Assembly (NCBI GenBank): GCA_963839955.1
Contig: CAWIXB010000001.1
Span: 2,666,001-2,730,000, forward strand
Source of the DNA: CAWIXB01 sp963839955
Lineage (GTDB): Bacteria; Actinomycetota; Actinomycetes; JACCUZ01
Reading direction: 5' to 3'
DNA length: 64,000 nt
Shown: piece after piece, positions 14,685-22,746 of the stretch
How positions within the stretch are numbered: position 1 is the first letter of the stretch
Layout of the letters: the number at the start of each line of letters is the position of its first letter
The notes under the pieces: generated by a model
Database searches by the model: none
Told to the model about the DNA's origin: nothing
Seen by the model: the letters and a program-made list of their open reading frames with translations, nothing else
Translations under genes and position numbers: made by a program

Positions 14685-14786
14685 CACCGCGCGCCGAAGG
14701 CTGCTGACACGCCGGGGAAGACGCCGATCGTCTACCTCGCCTGGTCGCTGTGGCTCGTGGCGACCGGAGTTGCCCTGCTGGGCTGA
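14685..14786 (+). pseudogene. Possible remnant of a membrane protein C-terminus
   Basis: Directly after the DHFR-like stop and in the same frame, about 33 codons without a start encode a hydrophobic tail (IVYLAWSLWLVATGVALLG) and a stop. It reads like the last transmembrane helix of a lost gene. A short stretch like this could also be chance in GC-rich DNA. Confidence 0.25.
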
Positions 14787-14849
14787 CGCCCGTAGCCCGT
14801 CGGCGAAGCCTCGACGCGGGACCCGGTCAAACGCCCGCGAAACGGACAA

Positions 14850-14863
14850 TGTATACAGTGTAC
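14850..14863. promoter_or_regulatory. GntR-type operator TGTATACAGTGTAC before the PTS operon
   Basis: TGTATACA is a perfect 8-bp palindrome that overlaps a second GTGTAC half-site. It stands 32 bp before the first PTS gene, in AT-rich sequence that contrasts with its surroundings. The GTnnAC pattern fits a GntR-family repressor, whose gene is not in the window. Confidence 0.5.
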
Positions 14864-14895
14864 GGCCTCATCGCACCCCAGAAAGGGCAAGCCCG

Positions 14896-15642
14896 ATGAG
14901 CATTGGACTGGCACTTCTGCTCAGCATCGTCGGCGGTCTCGCCTACCTCGGACGCCGGATCGGCGGTGACTCGCAGTTCGAGCGCCCGATCGTCCTTGCG
15001 CCGATCGTCGGCCTCATCCTCGGCGACGTCACGACGGGCATCAAAATCGGTGGCACCCTCGAGCTGATCTTCATCGGCGCGGCGGCCATCGGCGGGGCCG
15101 TCCCGCCCAACGTCGTGATGGCCACAGTGCTCGGCACGACCTTCGCGATCCGCAACGACCAGGGCGTCGAAGCGGCGCTGCTCGTCGCGATCCCTACGGC
15201 CGTCTTGGCCGTCGCGTTCGAGCTGCTCGCCAAGGGCAGCTGCTCGTTCCTCGTGCACCGCGCAGACGCAGCCGCAGAGGAGGCGAACGGGCGAAAGATC
15301 CTCGGCGTCGTCTGGATCGGCAACGCGATCCACTTCTTCGCGTACGCCGTCCCGCTCTTCCTCGCGCTCTACTACGGCGAGTCCGCAGTGAAGACGATGA
15401 CCGACGCATTGGACGGACGTGCCAACGACGCACTGAGCGCGGCCGCGGCAATACTGCCGGCCGTCGGTTTCGGGATCTTGCTGACGGTGCTCTATACGCG
15501 CGCGTTGTTCCCGCTCTTCCTCGTGGGCTTCGCGCTCGCGGCCTACACCGACTTCACCGTCATCGGCGTGGCGCTCGTCGCCGTCTCGATGATCCTCGTG
15601 CTCCAGGCGAGGACCCGCACCGACAACAAGGTCGCGTTATGA
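14896..15642 (+). CDS. PTS mannose/N-acetylgalactosamine-family EIIC membrane component
   Basis: 248 residues with about six or seven membrane spans. The N-terminal GLALLLSIVGGLAYLGRR, the ERPIVLAPIVGLILGD segment and GGTLELIFIGAAAIGGAVPPN are signatures of EIIC of the Man/Aga/Sor family. With EIID it forms the sugar channel in the membrane. The ATG at 14896 has AAAGGGC upstream. It is the first gene of a six-gene operon whose later genes point to the tagatose 6-phosphate route. Confidence 0.88.
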   Translation: MSIGLALLLSIVGGLAYLGRRIGGDSQFERPIVLAPIVGLILGDVTTGIKIGGTLELIFIGAAAIGGAVPPNVVMATVLGTTFAIRNDQGVEAALLVAIPTAVLAVAFELLAKGSCSFLVHRADAAAEEANGRKILGVVWIGNAIHFFAYAVPLFLALYYGESAVKTMTDALDGRANDALSAAAAILPAVGFGILLTVLYTRALFPLFLVGFALAAYTDFTVIGVALVAVSMILVLQARTRTDNKVAL

Positions 15643-15679
15643 CCGCCCTCCGTCTCGCGACTGTCGAAGGGAGCCCCTC

Positions 15680-16540
15680 GTGAGCACTGACACCGACGCT
15701 GCGAGCCGTCCGCCCTCAGCCAACAACGCATACACGCTCGACAAGGCCCTCGTACGATCGCTGTTCTGGCGCTCCTTCCTGCTGCAGGCGGCATTCAACT
15801 ACGAGCGCTTCCAGAACCTCGGCTGGTGGTGGGGTCTCAAGCCGATGCTGCAGAGGCTCTACCCCGACCCCGCCGACCTCGCGCAGGCCTACAAGCGCCA
15901 CCTCGTCTTCTTCAACACGCATCCGTGGACGTCCGGGCCGATCTTCGGCGTCGTCGCGAGCATGGAGGAGAGCAAGGCCCGAGGAGACGCGGACCTCGAC
16001 GACGAGAGCATCAACTCGGTCAAGGTCAGCATGATGGGCCCGCTTGCTGGCATCGGCGACTCGCTCATCTTCGGTGCGCTGCGACCGGTCCTGTCCGGCG
16101 TCTGCGCGGCTCTCGCCGTCACCGGGAACCCCGTCGGTCCCATCCTGTTCTTCGTCGCCATCAACAGTGTCCAGGTGCTCATGCGGTGGTACGGCGTGTC
16201 CAGCGGCTACGGCTACGGCGTGCGGTTCTTCGAGAAGCTCGACCCTGCACAGATCCAGCGGCTCAAGGAGGCCGCGACGATGGTCGGTCTGCTCGTCGTC
16301 GGCGCGCTGGTGGCCACACTTCTGACGGTCACCTCCCCGCTGACGTACACCAGCGGCAAGGCCGAGATCAAGGTGCAGGACTCGATCGATCAGGTCCTGC
16401 CGGCGGCCATCTCACTGACTCTCACGATGTTGGTGTTCTTCCTGATCCGGAGGCGCATCAGCGCCACCTGGGTGCTCGTCATCGTCACGATCCTGGGTCT
16501 GGTCGCCGGCTTCTTCGGCATCCTCGGGGCGGCTGAGTGA
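15680..16540 (+). CDS. PTS mannose/N-acetylgalactosamine-family EIID membrane component
   Basis: 286 residues, GTG start after AAGGGAG. It contains the EIID hallmarks RSLFWRSFLLQAAFNYERFQ near residues 30-48, FFNTHPW, and VKVSMMGPLAGIGDSL with the GIGD turn, then hydrophobic spans in the C-terminal third ending TWVLVIVTILGLVAGFFGIL. It partners EIIC in the translocating complex. The spacing of 37 bp after EIIC and 48 bp before EIIB fits one operon. Confidence 0.9.
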   Translation: MSTDTDAASRPPSANNAYTLDKALVRSLFWRSFLLQAAFNYERFQNLGWWWGLKPMLQRLYPDPADLAQAYKRHLVFFNTHPWTSGPIFGVVASMEESKARGDADLDDESINSVKVSMMGPLAGIGDSLIFGALRPVLSGVCAALAVTGNPVGPILFFVAINSVQVLMRWYGVSSGYGYGVRFFEKLDPAQIQRLKEAATMVGLLVVGALVATLLTVTSPLTYTSGKAEIKVQDSIDQVLPAAISLTLTMLVFFLIRRRISATWVLVIVTILGLVAGFFGILGAAE

Positions 16541-16588
16541 CCCAGCCGGCGGCCGACGAGCAGGCGAACATGTGAAGGAGCACGCAGC

Positions 16589-17068
16589 ATGACTCTCGTC
16601 CTGATCCGGGTCGACGACCGCCTGGTGCACGGCCAGGTGCTGCTGGGGTGGACCCGCAGCCTCGGTGTCGACCACGTCATCGCCGCCGACGACGCCACCG
16701 CGAAGGACCCGATGCAGACGACGTTGATGAAGATGGCCGCGCCCACGGGCCTGGGCTTGTCGGTGCTGCCGGTGGCCGAGGCGGCGCAGAAGCTGCTCGC
16801 CGGTGACTTCGACAAGGTGAAGGTGCTGCTGCTCGTCCGCGGGCCCAAGGCTCTGGTGGAGCTGCGCGACGCCGGGCTGACCTTCGACAAGGTCAATGCC
16901 GGTAACGTCCGCTCCTCCCCCGGCCGGAAGAAGCTGACCAAGGAGGTCTTCGCTGATGCAGAAGACATCGCGGCCTGGAAACAGCTCGCCGCCGCCGGTG
17001 TCACGCTCGAGGCTCAGTGGCTGCCCGACCAGTCCCGGCGCAACCTCGCCGAGCTGCTCGACGACTGA
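16589..17068 (+). CDS. PTS mannose/N-acetylgalactosamine-family EIIB
   Basis: 159 residues, the usual length for IIB of the Man/Aga/Sor family. The phosphorylation site is His14 in RVDDRLVHGQV, which accepts phosphate from EIIA and passes it to the sugar. AKDPMQTTLMKMAAP and DKVNAGNVRSSPGRKKL are also conserved. GAAGGAGCACGC precedes the ATG. No EIIA domain is fused or adjacent, so phosphate must come from an EIIA encoded elsewhere. Confidence 0.92.
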   Translation: MTLVLIRVDDRLVHGQVLLGWTRSLGVDHVIAADDATAKDPMQTTLMKMAAPTGLGLSVLPVAEAAQKLLAGDFDKVKVLLLVRGPKALVELRDAGLTFDKVNAGNVRSSPGRKKLTKEVFADAEDIAAWKQLAAAGVTLEAQWLPDQSRRNLAELLDD

Positions 17069-17086
17069 GTGGCTGAGGATGACCCT

Positions 17087-18001
17087 ATGACCGGCTCCCC
17101 CGCGGGCGGCGAGTCCGGCGGCGTCACCGTCGGCGAGATCGCGACCCAGCCTGCGCTCTGGCGCCGCGCGCAGCAGCAGGCCGACGAGCGGCCCGCCGGG
17201 CTCCCGGACGACGGCGAACGCGTGCTTCTCCTCGGCTGCGGAACCTCCTACTACGTCGCCGCGGCGTACGCGACGCTTCGCGAACAGGCCGGCTACGGCA
17301 TCACCGACGCGGTAGTCGCGTCCGAGCTCGCCGCGGTCGCGCGGCCCTACGACCGCGTCCTCGCGATCAGCCGGTCCGGCACCACCACGGAGGTCATCGA
17401 CGCCCTCACACGCATCGGAGCCGATGTGCCGGTGACCGCTGTCCTCGGCGAGCTGGGTACGCCGGTCGGCGCACAGGCCGCGCATGTCATCGACCTCAGC
17501 TATGCCGACGAGCACAGCGTCGTACAGACCCGCTTCCCCACCACGCTCCTTGCCTTGCTCCGGGCCTCGCTCGGTCAGGATGCCGCCGAGCGCTCCGCTC
17601 TCATCGCTGCCGGCGAGGCAGCTCTCCATGCGCCGGTCGACGACGACCCGCCGCGCCAGGTCGTCGTGCTCGCTACCGGCTGGGCCGCCCACCTGGCACA
17701 GGAGGCCGCGCTGAAGTGCCGAGAGTCCGCGGGCATGTGGGCGGAGGCCTACCCGACCGGAGAGTTCCGCCACGGCCCGATCAGTGCCTGCGGACCCGGC
17801 ACCCTGGTGTGGGCGATGACCCCGCTGACTTCAAGGCAGTCCGAAGCCATCGAGGCGACCGGTGCCCGCATCCGTCACGGCGGTGACGAGCCGCTGGCGG
17901 AGCTCGTTGCGCTGCAACGCCAAGCGGTCGCGTGGGCCAGGGCCGTGGGACGGGACCCAGACCGTCCGACCCACCTCACCCGCTCCGTGGTGGAGCTGTG
18001 A
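17087..18001 (+). CDS. Double-SIS sugar-phosphate isomerase/deaminase (AgaS/GlmS-C-like)
   Basis: 304 residues. The first SIS domain has LLGCGTSYYVAAAYATL and SRSGTTTEVIDAL; the second has EAALKCRESAGMWAEAYPTGEFRHGP, which is characteristic of AgaS-type galactosamine 6-phosphate deaminase/isomerases and the GlmS isomerase domain. It would turn the imported amino-sugar phosphate (or aldose phosphate) into a ketose phosphate such as tagatose 6-phosphate. The ATG at 17087 has GAGGA 7 nt upstream; the GTG at 17069 does not. Its stop overlaps the GTG of the aldolase gene. Confidence 0.8.
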   Translation: MTGSPAGGESGGVTVGEIATQPALWRRAQQQADERPAGLPDDGERVLLLGCGTSYYVAAAYATLREQAGYGITDAVVASELAAVARPYDRVLAISRSGTTTEVIDALTRIGADVPVTAVLGELGTPVGAQAAHVIDLSYADEHSVVQTRFPTTLLALLRASLGQDAAERSALIAAGEAALHAPVDDDPPRQVVVLATGWAAHLAQEAALKCRESAGMWAEAYPTGEFRHGPISACGPGTLVWAMTPLTSRQSEAIEATGARIRHGGDEPLAELVALQRQAVAWARAVGRDPDRPTHLTRSVVEL

Positions 18002-18897
18002 CGTTCGCACCGTCTACCGCCGAGCGGCGTGCGCTGGACCAGCTCGCGCTGCCTTCCGGCGCGTTCGCGGTGCTCGCCAACGACCAGCGCGCCAGCCTGC
18101 GCAAGCTGCGCGCCCGCAACGATCAACCGGCGGACGATGCCGCCTTGTGTCAGGTCAAGTCCGACGTCGTCGCGACCCTCGCCCCGCACGCGAGCGCCGT
18201 ACTGCTCGACCCGCAGCTGTCACTGCCGCACCTCGTCGACAACGGCGCGCAGCCCGGCAACCGCGGCCTGCTGGTCAGCATCGAGGAGAGCAAGGACCGG
18301 TCGACGGAGCAAGGCCGCGTCACCACCCTGCTGCCGGACTTCGGCGCCATCGGCGTCCGCCGGCTGGGCGGCACAGCGGCCAAGCTGCTGGTGACGTTGC
18401 GCGTCGACAACCCAGGTGAGACGGACCAAGTGACGGGACTCGTCGCCGGCGCACTGCAGGACTGCCGCGACCACGACCTGCTCCTGGTCGTGGAGGTGCT
18501 GGTCGACCGGCTGCCCGGCGAGGACGAGCCGTCGTTCACCCGCCGGTTCCCCAGCCTGCTCCGGGACGCCGCTGCCGCGGTCGCCGACCTCGGCGTGGTG
18601 ATGCTCAAACTGCCCTACCCGGGCGATGCTGCGGCCTGCGCGGCGGTCAGCGATCTCGGCGTGCCCTGGGCCGTGCTCTCGGCGGGCGCGGACTTCCCGA
18701 CGTTCCTCGACCGGCTCGAGGTCGCGGTCGGCAACGGCTGCAACGGTTTCGTGGCCGGGCGCACCCTGTGGCAGGACGCGGTCGTGCTCGACCGAGCAGC
18801 CTGTCAGGACCACCTCAAGCGCTACGGCATCAGCCGTCTGGACGAGATGACGGCGCGCCTGGCGGGCGCCGCGTCGTGGCGCAGCAGCCTCCGGTGA
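17998..18897 (+). CDS. LacD-family class I aldolase (tagatose 1,6-bisphosphate aldolase-like)
   Basis: 299 residues from the GTG in the GTGA overlap with the preceding gene. It resembles the LacD/YihT aldolases: FAVLANDQRASLRKL at the start, ALCQVKSDVV, VLLDPQLSLPHL, and VVMLKLPYPGDA holding the likely Schiff-base Lys. Tagatose bisphosphate aldolase cleaves to dihydroxyacetone phosphate and glyceraldehyde 3-phosphate. The same fold includes sulfofructose-phosphate aldolase, but the PTS neighbours favour the tagatose route. It overlaps the kinase gene by 4 bp. Confidence 0.8.
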   Translation: MTFAPSTAERRALDQLALPSGAFAVLANDQRASLRKLRARNDQPADDAALCQVKSDVVATLAPHASAVLLDPQLSLPHLVDNGAQPGNRGLLVSIEESKDRSTEQGRVTTLLPDFGAIGVRRLGGTAAKLLVTLRVDNPGETDQVTGLVAGALQDCRDHDLLLVVEVLVDRLPGEDEPSFTRRFPSLLRDAAAAVADLGVVMLKLPYPGDAAACAAVSDLGVPWAVLSAGADFPTFLDRLEVAVGNGCNGFVAGRTLWQDAVVLDRAACQDHLKRYGISRLDEMTARLAGAASWRSSLR

Positions 18898-19826
18898 CCG
18901 ACGCCAGGGTGGTCGTGCTGTCCCTGTCGCCCGCTCTGGATCGCACCTTGCGCGTCGACTCGCTTCGCCGTGGCGCGGTGCATCGGCCCGGCTGGACCGA
19001 CGAGCGGGCCGGCGGCAAGGGCGCGAACGTCGTGCGCACCCTGCGCCGCCACGGCGTCCCGGCCGTACTGGTGGCGGCGCTCGGCGGCGTCCACGGCGAC
19101 GCAGTGCGCTCGCTTGCGCAGGCAGAGGGTCTCGAGCTGGTCGAGGTCGCGGACACGACCCCGACCCGGGTGTGCACGACCGTCGTCGACGACGGCGCAG
19201 TCACGTCGTTCTACGAGCGTCCGGGACCGATGAGCACGGACATGTGGGCTGCCCTGCTCGGCGCGGTGCGCGACCTGCTGCCCGCGTCGGTGGTGGTGAT
19301 CGCAGGCAGCGTCCCGACGGGTCTGCCAGAAGGCGCGCTCGTCGACCTCGTGGGCGCTGCCCGACTCGCAAGTACGCCGGTCTGGGCCGACGTCAGCGCC
19401 CCAGCGCTCACCGAGCTGTCGCGTCAGGGGGCCGTCGTCTGGCCGAACCTGTTCGAGGCCCGTGAGGCACTCGGCGCTGCCGCTGGTGTCGAGCCGGTGC
19501 ACGGCGCAGGTGACGGCATCGGCGCGGGATCCGACGCGGCCGGCGCGCTCGTCGCACTCGGGGCGTCCGCCGCGATCGTCAGTTGTGGTGCGGACGGCGC
19601 GGCGATCGCTGTTGCCGACGGCAGCACGGCGCAGGTGCTGGCCGTCCCGGTCACGGTCGTCAACCCGGTGGGTGCCGGCGACGTGCTGCTCGGCGCGACC
19701 TTGGCACACCTGCACGCGCGATCGGGAAACGTCGCGAGCCTGGACGACCTGGGCGAGGCTGTGACTCACGGGGTCAAGGCCGCGAGCCTCGCCTGCCGGA
19801 CAGCAGCGGCCGCCGACCTGCCCTGA
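18894..19826 (+). CDS. PfkB-family hexose kinase (tagatose 6-phosphate or 1-phosphofructokinase-like)
   Basis: 310 residues, GTG start overlapping the aldolase stop. The LacC/FruK branch of the ribokinase fold is shown by LSLSPALDRTLRVDSLRRGAVHR, the GGKGANVVRTLRRHG motif and the C-terminal NPVGAGDVLLGATLAH with the catalytic Asp of GAGD. It would phosphorylate tagatose 6-phosphate (or fructose 1-phosphate) for the LacD-type aldolase. It is the last gene of the operon and is convergent with the Nei glycosylase, 16 bp apart. Confidence 0.82.
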   Translation: MTDARVVVLSLSPALDRTLRVDSLRRGAVHRPGWTDERAGGKGANVVRTLRRHGVPAVLVAALGGVHGDAVRSLAQAEGLELVEVADTTPTRVCTTVVDDGAVTSFYERPGPMSTDMWAALLGAVRDLLPASVVVIAGSVPTGLPEGALVDLVGAARLASTPVWADVSAPALTELSRQGAVVWPNLFEAREALGAAAGVEPVHGAGDGIGAGSDAAGALVALGASAAIVSCGADGAAIAVADGSTAQVLAVPVTVVNPVGAGDVLLGATLAHLHARSGNVASLDDLGEAVTHGVKAASLACRTAAAADLP

Positions 19827-19842
19827 CCAGCGGGGACGCGCC

Positions 19843-20637
19843 TCACCGCGACTGGCAGGACGGGCACCAGAAGAGGTTGCGGCCGACCATCACCTCGGTG
19901 GCCACCGGCGTGCCGCACACCCGGCAGGGCAGACCGCGCCGCCGGTAGACGTAGTGGGCATCCTCCTGCCGAACAGGGCCGCGCCGGTGGCGGTCCGAAG
20001 GCCGGGTGGTCACGATCCGTCCGGTCCGCACGCCCGTCTTCATCAACGTGACGAGGTCGGACCACACCGCGTCCCACTCGGGACGACTCACCTCGCGCCC
20101 GGGCCGATGTGGCGAGATGCCCGCGCGGAACAGCACCTCGGCGCGAAAGACGTTGCCGACTCCTGCGATGACGGCCTGGTCCATCATCAGCTGGCCCACC
20201 GCAGCGCGGCTGCGGGACAGCCGCGCCCAGGCGCGGTCAGACGCCGGTCGGCGGCGCAGCGGGTCCGGACCGAGGCGGGCCTCGAGCAGCGACTTCTCGA
20301 CGTCGGTCCACACGTCGACGGCGGTAGCGCCGCGCAGGTCGGCGTACGACCCGTTCCCGACCAACCGCACGCGCACCGCGCCGACCGGCGGTGGCGCGGG
20401 CGTGTCGCCGAACGTCCACGTGCCGTAGAGGCCGAGGTGGACGTGCAGCCACAGCTCGCCGGTGAAGCCGAGGAACAGGTGCTTGCCGTAGGCGTCGGTC
20501 GACTCGAGGGTCCTGCCGGCCAGGATGGTGGCTCCGTCGGTGAAACGGCCCTGCGGGCTGGTCACCGACAAGGGCACACCGCCGAAGCGGGCGAGGTGCT
20601 CACGAGCGTGGCGTCGGACGGAATGACCCTCGGGCAC
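19843..20637 (-). CDS. nei: Fpg/Nei-family DNA glycosylase/AP lyase (endonuclease VIII-like)
   Basis: 264 residues. The start is fixed by biology: the GTG at 20637 makes Pro the residue exposed after Met removal, and PEGHS carries the catalytic Pro1-Glu2. The Lys of AYGKHLFLGF, the helix-two-turns-helix MMDQAVIAGVGNVFRAEVLF, and a C-terminal zinc finger with CRVC and CPSC complete the family. It excises oxidised bases and nicks the abasic site. It stands alone between two carbohydrate operons. Confidence 0.92.
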   Translation of the reverse strand: MPEGHSVRRHAREHLARFGGVPLSVTSPQGRFTDGATILAGRTLESTDAYGKHLFLGFTGELWLHVHLGLYGTWTFGDTPAPPPVGAVRVRLVGNGSYADLRGATAVDVWTDVEKSLLEARLGPDPLRRRPASDRAWARLSRSRAAVGQLMMDQAVIAGVGNVFRAEVLFRAGISPHRPGREVSRPEWDAVWSDLVTLMKTGVRTGRIVTTRPSDRHRRGPVRQEDAHYVYRRRGLPCRVCGTPVATEVMVGRNLFWCPSCQSR

Positions 20638-20671
20638 CCGCACACCGTAGTCAGGACCTGGCGGAGCACGT

Positions 20672-20703
20672 GCGGGGTGTGCGCGCATCAGCGCACACCC
20701 CGC
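20672..20703 (-). terminator. Hairpin at the end of the fucose transport operon
   Basis: Perfect 13-bp arms GCGGGGTGTGCGC / GCGCACACCCCGC with a 6-nt loop, 8 bp beyond the stop of the substrate-binding protein gene and before the nei start. There is no T tract. Confidence 0.6.
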
Positions 20704-20711
20704 TCGTCTCC

Positions 20712-21695
20712 CTACTGGTAGAGAACGGCCTTGATCTCCGGATCGTTGATGTTGGTCTTGTCGTACCAGAAGAAGCCGGTGTCGATCGTCTTCGGCTGCT
20801 CCGTGCCGTCAATCGCCTTCATGGCGGCCTTGACCAGCTCCTCACCCATGCCGACGGGGTTCTGGGTGATTGCCCCGGCCATGACACCGCTGTTGATCGC
20901 GTCGATCTGGGTCTTGCCGGAGTCGAACCCGACGATCTTGATGCCCTTCTTGCTGCTCTCCTGGACCCCGGCGATCACGCCGATGGCCGAGCCCTCGTTG
21001 GCGCCGTAGATGCCGGCGACGTCGGGATTCGCCGAGATGATCGACTTCGTGATGTCGGCGGACTTGGCCTGGTCGCCGGCGCCGTACTGCACAGGAAGCA
21101 GCTCGACGTCGGGCGCGTTCGCCTCCATCCACTCGACGAACCCGTCCCGGCGGTCGATGCCTGACCGACTCGTCTGGTCGTGCACCACCATCGCGACCTT
21201 GCCCTTGTTGCCGATCAGCTCGGCCATGTGCTTCGCCGCCTCCGCGGCAGCCGCCTTGTTGTCGGTCGATGCCGTGGTCACCGGGATGTCGCTGTCAACT
21301 CCGGAGTCGAACGCGATCACCGGGATGTCCTGCGACTCGGCCTGGGTCAGCAGGGGCGCGGAGGCCTTGCTGTCCAGCGCGGCGAAGCCGAGTGCGTCCG
21401 GGTTCTTCGCGATCGCGTTGTTCAGCATGTCGACCTGGGCCTCGACCTCGGTCTCGGTTGCCGGACCCTCGAAGGTGATCTTCGCGCCCTGCTTCTTGGC
21501 CTCCTGGTCGGCGCCCTGCTTGACCGCCTGCCAGAACTGGTGCTGGAAGCCCTTGGAGACGATCGCGATGTACGGCTTGTCGCCGGACCCCGCGTCGCCA
21601 CCACCTCCACCACCATCATCATCCGAGCCGCAGGCGCTGAGGCCCACGGCGATGGTCATGGCGACGACGACCGCGCCGACGCGTCTCATTCTCAT
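20712..21695 (-). CDS. Sugar ABC transporter substrate-binding lipoprotein (RbsB-like), probably for L-fucose
   Basis: 327 residues from the ATG at 21695 (GGGAG upstream). The signal peptide ends in LSAC with lipidated Cys22, followed by a Gly/Asp-rich linker. The periplasmic-binding-protein type 1 fold shows IAIVSKGFQHQFWQ, PVIAFDSGVDSD, TDNKAAAAEAAKHMAEL and GIYGANEGSAIGVI. It delivers sugar to the permease and ATPase encoded just upstream on the same strand. Its place in the fucose operon implies L-fucose as ligand. It is the last gene of the operon, 55 bp after the permease. Confidence 0.88.
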   Translation of the reverse strand: MRMRRVGAVVVAMTIAVGLSACGSDDDGGGGGGDAGSGDKPYIAIVSKGFQHQFWQAVKQGADQEAKKQGAKITFEGPATETEVEAQVDMLNNAIAKNPDALGFAALDSKASAPLLTQAESQDIPVIAFDSGVDSDIPVTTASTDNKAAAAEAAKHMAELIGNKGKVAMVVHDQTSRSGIDRRDGFVEWMEANAPDVELLPVQYGAGDQAKSADITKSIISANPDVAGIYGANEGSAIGVIAGVQESSKKGIKIVGFDSGKTQIDAINSGVMAGAITQNPVGMGEELVKAAMKAIDGTEQPKTIDTGFFWYDKTNINDPEIKAVLYQ

Positions 21696-21750
21696 GGCCG
21701 AACTCCCTTGTGTGATGGACATCTGTGCTGGCGATCGGTGGGCGCGACTG

Positions 21751-22746
21751 TCAGGCCTCCTTCTTGCGGACCATGTCTGCGTAGACCGCGACGAGGATGA
21801 CGAGCCCGAGGATGACGTTCTGCCACTCCTGCGGGATCGACATGATCCGCAGCCCGTTGTTGAGCACCGAGATGATCAGTGCGCCGATGAGCGTGCCGAC
21901 GATGGTCCCCTTCCCTCCCGTGAGGGAGGTGCCGCCGATCACTACCGCGGCAATCGCCTGCAGCTCGTAGCCCATGCCGGTGGCGGGCTGTGCCGAGGCG
22001 AGTCGTGCCGAGATCATCACGCCGGCGAGGCCGATGAACAGACCCGCGAGCGTGTAGATCACCATCTTCCATCGGCGAACATTGATTCCCGACAACGCGG
22101 TCGCCTCTTCGTTGCTACCGATCGAGTAGGCGTAGCGGCCGAGGACGGTCTTGTTGAGCAGGAACACCGAGATCACGCTGGCCAGGAGCAGAACCAGAAC
22201 GGCGTTCGGGAAGTTGACGCCGAAGAGATGGCCGATGGAGATCTTGATGTACGACGGGTCGTCGGTGAAGTAGATCGGCCTGCTGTCCGAGATCACCAGG
22301 GCAAGCCCCTGGCAAACGAGCATCATTGCCAGCGTCGCGATGAACGGCGGGATCTTCAGCATTGCCACGTTGAACCCGTTGACCAAGCCGATCAGACCGC
22401 CGAAGAGGATCGCGGCGAGGACGCCCAGTGCAACCGGCATCCCCCAGTGCACGATGAACACGCCGGACATCACCGCACACAGCGTCATCCCAGTGCCGAT
22501 CGACAGGTCGATCCCGCCCGTGATGATCACGAATGTGGTGCCCAGCGCCAGCGTCCCGATCACGACGGTCGAGAACAGGATGCTGGTGATGTTCGCGTAG
22601 CTGAAGAAGCTCGAGCTCGCGATCGAGAAGAACACGAAGATCACGATCAGGCTGGCGAACGCCAGGAGCTGCTGGAGACGGTCCTTGACTCCGGTGGTCA
22701 CGTCACGGGACGAGGGTCGCCGAGTGGGGGCATCGAGTGAGCTCAT
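21751..22746 (-). CDS. Sugar ABC transporter permease (RbsC-like)
   Basis: 331 residues with about ten hydrophobic segments of the BPD_transp_2 family. GGIDLSIGTGMTLCAV and the GGTSLTGGKGTIVGTLIGALII loop are typical of ribose/galactose-type permeases. It forms the channel with the RbsA-like ATPase. Its ATG overlaps the ATPase stop (ATGA), so the two are coupled. Confidence 0.92.
   Translation of the reverse strand: MSSLDAPTRRPSSRDVTTGVKDRLQQLLAFASLIVIFVFFSIASSSFFSYANITSILFSTVVIGTLALGTTFVIITGGIDLSIGTGMTLCAVMSGVFIVHWGMPVALGVLAAILFGGLIGLVNGFNVAMLKIPPFIATLAMMLVCQGLALVISDSRPIYFTDDPSYIKISIGHLFGVNFPNAVLVLLLASVISVFLLNKTVLGRYAYSIGSNEEATALSGINVRRWKMVIYTLAGLFIGLAGVMISARLASAQPATGMGYELQAIAAVVIGGTSLTGGKGTIVGTLIGALIISVLNNGLRIMSIPQEWQNVILGLVILVAVYADMVRKKEA

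Noticed and set aside
14732..14914. Short minus-strand Cys-rich frame upstream of the PTS genes
   Set aside because: No ribosome site, crosses the predicted operator region; judged chance.
17998..18897. Sulfofructose-phosphate aldolase (sulfoquinovose pathway) as identity of the LacD-like gene
   Set aside because: The fold fits, but a PTS permease, SIS enzyme and PfkB kinase in the same operon fit the tagatose-phosphate route better, and no sulfoquinovosidase or sulfonate exporter is present.
21010..22740. Long plus-strand open frame (576 codons) opposite the sugar ABC genes
   Set aside because: It is antisense to well-supported rbsB/rbsC-like genes; composition is low-complexity and typical of GC-rich shadow frames.
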